Assembly: GCF_018294505.1 (NCBI RefSeq)
Contig: NC_057810.1
Coordinates: 201,071,238-201,135,237 of the forward strand
DNA from: Triticum aestivum
Taxonomy: Eukaryota > Streptophyta > Magnoliopsida > Poales > Poaceae
Reading direction: 5' to 3'
DNA length: 64,000 nucleotides
Numbering within the stretch: the first letter of the stretch is position 1; every line of letters begins with the position of its first letter. The notes below the pieces were generated by a model. The model was not told the origin of the DNA and did no database searches. It saw nothing but the letters and a program-made list of their open reading frames with translations. Positions 60,229 through 64,000 of this stretch are shown here, in pieces. A program made the translations under genes and the position numbers.

Positions 60229-61145
60229 TGTTTTGCTAGAGGCTTCTCTCTTGAATAAAGCATATGGTGGATAAACAAATTACTAGAGCAATTGATAGAA
60301 AAGCGCAAAGTTACGATGATATCTAAGGCAATGATGATGAATATAGGCATCATGTCTGTGACAGCTAGACCGAAATGATTCTGCATCTACTACTATTACG
60401 CCATACATCGACCGACTCTTGCCTACATCTAGAGTATTAAGTTCATAAGAACAGAGCAACGGTTTAAGCAAGATGACATGATGTAGAGAGATAAACTCAA
60501 GCAATATGATATAAACCCCATCTTTTTATCCTTAATGGCAACAATACAATATGTGCCTCGTTGCCCCTTCTGTCACTGGGAGAGGACACCACAAGATTAA
60601 ACCCATCACAAAGCACTTCTCCCATTGCAAGAAAACCAATCTAGTTGGCCAAATCAAATCGATAGATCGAAGTGAATTACTAAGCTATATCAATCATGCA
60701 TAAAAGAGTTCAGAGAAGACTCAAATAATATTCATACATAATCTGATCATAAATCTACAATTCATTGGATCTCAACAAACGCATCGAGCAAGAAGATTAC
60801 ATCGAATAGATCTCCAAGAACACCAAGGAGAACATTGTATTGAAGATCAAAGAGAGAGAAGAAGCCATCTAGCTACTAGCTATGGACCCATAGGTCTGTG
60901 GTAAACTACTCACGCTTCTTCGGAAGCGTAGCAAGGTTGGTGTAGAGGCCCTCCGTGATCGAATCCCCCTCCAGCGGAGTGCCGTAAAAGGCCCCAAGAT
61001 GGGATCTCACGGGAACACAAGCTTGCGGTGGTGAAAAAATATTTTTGGTGTGCCCTCTGTGTCGGATATCGGGCTTTGGCAAAACCCTTAAGGTTCGAAC
61101 TCTGGGGTGCGCGCGAAGATCTTCCCCCTACCGATCTACGTCCCA
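60229..61145 (-). mobile_element. Fragment of a gypsy LTR
   Basis: The minus strand has the look of the abundant Triticeae gypsy LTRs (ATGGGTCCATAGCTAGTAGC, GTTGAGATCCAATGAATTG, GCATGATTGATATAGC). No LTR end is visible; its left side is cut at the LTR B boundary. No coding sequence. Confidence 0.6.
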
Positions 61146-61198
61146 ATGCCTCGCTGAGAATCTAAGCTACACGATGAATAACACAAGGGACACAAGGT
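61146..61198. mobile_element. LTR-like sequence, left part
   Basis: The sequence GATGAATAACACAAGGGACA then CAAGGTTT resembles part of a grass LTR that normally continues ATACTGGTTCGGGCC. That continuation appears at about 61500. Confidence 0.45.
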
Positions 61199-61498
61199 TT
61201 CCATTGTTTCTAGTATAATAAGCAGGTTTAAGCCATGGAAGAGAAGACATGAGTCACTAAAGTGCTGTTACCAACTTGAGGACTCAAGCCAACCGCTGAC
61301 TGACTTCTCGATGGCCCGAGAAAAGCAATTCAAAAACAAATCTAAGTAGTTCCACACACAGGGCTTTGTTTGAAAGACAGAGGTATGTTCGTAAAGGTAG
61401 GCTAGGCGCAGCGCAATCCTTAGAAAGCATACCTAGATTCAAAGCCCACTCTTTCCTTCAGCTTCCACCGCTGTCTTATGCAGCAAATAACCACCTAG
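61199..61498. other. Insertion of about 300 bp of unknown origin
   Basis: It separates two parts of what looks like one LTR sequence. It has no terminal repeats, no poly(A) and no similarity to the other repeats in the window. Words such as GTAAAGGTAGGCTAGGCGC look organelle-like to me, but I cannot show it. Confidence 0.35.
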
Positions 61499-62280
61499 GG
61501 TACTGGTTCGGGCCACCGTTGTGGTGTAATACCCTAATCCAGTGTGTGGTGTGGTGGATTGCCTCAGGGGCTGATGATGAACAGTACAAAGGAAGAACAG
61601 CCTCGCGAGAGGTGTTCTTGTGGTGGTGCGGTGTTCCGCTTGGGTGGATCTCTCTTGGCTCTAGATGAAGTGATCTCTCTCTTTGGTGGTGGCTATCTCT
61701 ATTTACAGAGGCCCTGGTCCTCTTCCCAAATATTGAGCGGGAAGGGAGCCAACAACGACCATTTTGAAGGGGAACATCTAGTACAAGTTATCCTGACTAA
61801 AGTTGGTCTTTGACTACCAAAGGCAGTGGCGATGACGCCATCTTGGGCTCCACGGTGTCCTCCGTCCATCTGCTCTGCTGGTCTTGGTCTCGTTGCACCG
61901 AAATGGTAACCTTTGCCTGATGCCTCGGTACTCCACGTCTGCGCTTGCCCCCTTTGCACCAAAGAGGAAACAAGGACACTGCGTAGGCCGGCGCCCGCCT
62001 GGTCTCGATCGTCATGGCTTGCGTCACGAGCACCTCGCGAGGTACCCCTGCATTGATCTCTCTGCCTCCTCACAAGCCTGCCTGGTGAGGTCATTCCTGA
62101 GGAAGCCTTGAGTCGTCCGCCCCACGAGGCTTGGCCCCTCGCGAGGGTCTTGAGCTTGAGTAGATGAAGATGGGCCGTACTGGGCCACCACTTGAGCCAT
62201 GCCGCAGGCCGCAGGCAGGTAAGTCTGGGGACCCCTGTTCCTAGAACATCGACAGTAGCCCCCGGGCCCAAGGAGCGCTC
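61499..62280. mobile_element. LTR-like sequence, right part
   Basis: The sequence GTACTGGTTCGGGCCACCG starts this part. A GC-rich stretch (61850-62270) ends in GACAGTAGCCCCCGGGCCC, a word common in grass gypsy elements. The open frames on both strands are not supported. Confidence 0.5.
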
Positions 62281-62585
62281 GGACTTGGCTTAGCGATGAA
62301 GCGAAAGGGCATGTGCGGAGCGCCGCGGGCCCCAACAGCCTGCGGCCTTGGTCGCCGTGTGGCGGATGATTGGATGTGGGTTTCTCCGCTTCCCCATGCT
62401 ACCTCAGCATCTGCCCGATTTGACGAGTCCCTGCATGCAAAAACGAGCCATGATTACCTGCGATCGTGGAGGCCGATGGTTGGCCTCCCTTGGGTTATAA
62501 ATGTGGGGGCGCAGGCCCCCGCAGCACATCTCCCTTCCCCTGCTCGCTTCTTCTTCCTCCCTGCTCCAGTCGCCTGCCACGTCCC
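62281..62585 (+). promoter_or_regulatory. Promoter and leader of an interrupted element gene
   Basis: A TATA-like box (GTTATAAATG, 62494-62503) is followed by a pyrimidine-rich leader (CTTCTTCTTCCTCCCTGC) and an ATG at 62586. It probably belongs to an LTR retrotransposon. Confidence 0.4.
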
Positions 62586-62620
62586 ATGGCGCCGACAAAG
62601 AGGTTCTCGGCCGCGGAGAA
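62586..62620 (+). pseudogene. Start of a reading frame cut by a CACTA insertion
   Basis: ATGGCGCCGACAAAGAGG opens MAPTKRFSAAEN. The frame meets the CACTA terminus after 35 bases. The basic start would suit a retroelement gag, but 11 codons do not allow identification. Confidence 0.35.
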
Positions 62621-63465
62621 CACTACAGGAATCAGGTACTTTGCCATCAGCCACGGCGAACGGCAAAGGCACGGATGGCGGACGGCAAAGACAAGGTCTT
62701 TGCCATCCGCCGTGGACGGCAAAAGTGGACGGCAACGTACGGGACGGCAAAGAGCTACATTGCCGTCCGCTTCAGGCGGCTGACGACAAAGGGTCCTTTG
62801 CCATCAGCTGTCGACGGCAAAGAATACTGACAGCAATAATTGCGCTGTTACTCCGTTAGGTGGTTAACGGCAAGCCTTTGTCGTTGGCCGCTGACGGCAA
62901 ACATCGGAAGGCCTTTGCCATCCGCCGCTGTAGGCAAAGTTTTTTTTCTCTTTGCCGTCAGCCATTGTTGGCAAACTGACCAAATAGGTCAGCTTCCCAG
63001 GAAGCACAGTTGCCTGCCACGTGACCTCTTTGCCGTCCGCTGCTGATGGCAAAGAGACCTTTGCCGTCGGTGGCTGACGGCAAAGAGCCTGCATATTGGC
63101 TCTTTTTTCTGTTTTTTTAAATCAAACAATTTTCACAGCAAATATATATGACATATATAGATATATTTCACAGAGCTATTTAACAGCACATAAGTTTCAT
63201 CGTACATACATATATAGTTCCATCCACTCACACATAGCAAGTTCCATCAAGATAGCAAAGTTGCACATACATATTACAATGCAAAGTTTCATCAAGATAG
63301 CAAGTTCCATCGTAGCAAGCTAGAAGAATACTAGAAGAGAATGAAATTAAAAACAAGCACTCCATCATAGCAAGCTAGCTTCCGAGAAGTGAATGAAATC
63401 TACAAAATGGCAAATAAGAAAGTTAGGAAAAGGTGACTAGAAGAAGAAGCACGCCATCGTTTGTG

Positions 63466-63780
63466 AGGTAACTTAGGTGAAATGGATCGTTTATGAGCTA
63501 ACTTAGGTAAAATGCATCATTTTAGAGCTAATGTAGGTAAAATGGATCGTTTATGAGCTAACTAAGCTAATTATGCCGTTTTTTACATAAGTAAGGTAAG
63601 TACATGTCATTATTGAGGAAACCTAGTTAACTAAGCATATTATAACTAACTTAGGCCATTTTGGAGGAAACAAAGATAAGTATAGATCGTTTTAGAGCTA
63701 ACTTAGGTAAAATGGCTGGTTTTGGAGGTCAGTAAGCTTATTAAGTCATTTTGCAGGAAAAGAAGCTACGTCTAGGTCAT
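63466..63780. repeat. Degenerate tandem repeats of about 36 bp
   Basis: Units contain GAGCTAACTTAGGTAAAATG and GGATCGTTTA. They begin near 63466 as fairly regular copies and become irregular toward 63780. They may lie in an intron of the CACTA gene. Confidence 0.65.
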
Positions 63781-63859
63781 TAAGGTAAGCATATTGGATG
63801 AAATAAAGCTAAGTCTAGGTCTTTATGCATTTGTTAAGCAAAAAACTAGAGAAACTTAC

Positions 63860-63939
63860 CTTGATCATGGAGGTGTGGGAGCGGGCTGGCTCAGGCCAGT
63901 AGCTGGAGAAGGATCGTGTGATGCTTGTGTGGAGTAACG
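63860..63939 (-). CDS. Possible exon of a CACTA-encoded gene
   Basis: On the minus strand a CAG acceptor after CTTTGGTG (63940) and a strong donor CAAG|GTAAG (63860) bound 80 bases. One reading gives a Pro/Ser-rich peptide (SHDPSPATGLSQPAPTPP) that ends in TGA near the donor. A second frame stays open throughout (SFSSYWPEPARSHTS). CACTA elements carry multi-exon genes, but this one is not identified. Confidence 0.3.
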
Positions 63940-64000
63940 CTGCACCAAAGATCATTTCCAATGTTTCGTTAGCATGATGACACTCAAATGTTAAGACTAG

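Larger units (their letters stand above)
62621..64000. mobile_element. CACTA transposon, left end (runs off the window)
   Basis: It starts CACTACAGGAATCAGG. From 62640 to 63090 it holds many copies, in both directions, of a subterminal motif built on TTTGCCGTC and GACGGCAAAG, characteristic of a grass CACTA group. The preceding GAA could be the target duplication; the other end is outside the window. The AT-rich remainder has tandem repeats and a possible exon. Confidence 0.8.

Noticed and set aside
61085..61110. GGTTCGAACTC as a tRNA T-arm
   Set aside because: No matching acceptor stem, D-arm or anticodon arm can be placed around it on either strand.
61699..62859. Frames of 190 and 187 codons near the right edge
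   Set aside because: The first is in GC-rich LTR-like sequence without any domain. The second crosses the CACTA boundary at 62621 and cannot be a real gene.

Overview
This window looks like intergenic heterochromatin of a large-genome grass, most likely Triticeae (wheat, Aegilops, barley or rye). The evidence is long nested LTR retrotransposons with tRNA-Met primer sites, a very large CACTA transposon, a Stowaway MITE of the usual Triticeae type and LINE 3' tails. I find no intact host gene, no rRNA, no tRNA and no CRISPR array. Almost every open frame is a fragment or shadow of transposon sequence.

Outer layer (1-9995 and 55424-60228). This is a tandem array of one non-autonomous LTR retrotransposon on the minus strand. 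Reading right to left: LTR B (58574-60228), primer site, broken gag (55878-58489), a spacer that continues at 9995-8713, broken second gene ORF2 (8712-6639), polypurine tract, LTR A (4462-6121), then a second primer site, gag (4377-2195), spacer and ORF2 start (249-57), running off the window. I see no reverse transcriptase, integrase or RNase H. Its most striking feature is arrays of a 13-bp dyad (TCGGT-N3-ACCGA). The dyads occur as doublets about 22 bp apart, and the doublets repeat every 64-65 or 73-74 bp. They lie upstream of the TATA box in the LTR and again in the spacer upstream of ORF2, beside a second TATA box.

Middle layer (9996-55423). A 45.4-kb CACTA-type transposon is inserted in the spacer of copy B. 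It has matching CACTACAAAAA termini and a GGG target duplication; the second copy of the host element shows the empty site. It carries tandem repeats near its ends, no recognisable transposase, and in its middle (about 27-38.5 kb) a decayed minus-strand gene-like unit present four times. Each unit has a TATA box, a first exon ending in a WAD-P-type peptide and an AG|GTAT splice donor. Recurrent acceptor-like exon starts lie downstream.

Inner layers. Two related gypsy-type elements lie in the CACTA. One (12166-24242, plus strand) is complete, with 4.1-kb LTRs and a GCGGC duplication, but its pol is dead. The other (40597-54047, minus strand) lost its primer site, part of its internal region and both ends of one LTR. 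A 4.5-kb solo LTR (40685-45183) of another family is nested in it.

Right edge (60229-64000). A fragment of a gypsy LTR is followed by another LTR-like sequence holding a 300-bp insertion that does not look transposon-derived. Then comes a promoter and start codon cut by the 5' end of a second CACTA element (62621 onward), whose 'TTTGCC...GGCAAA' repeats identify it.
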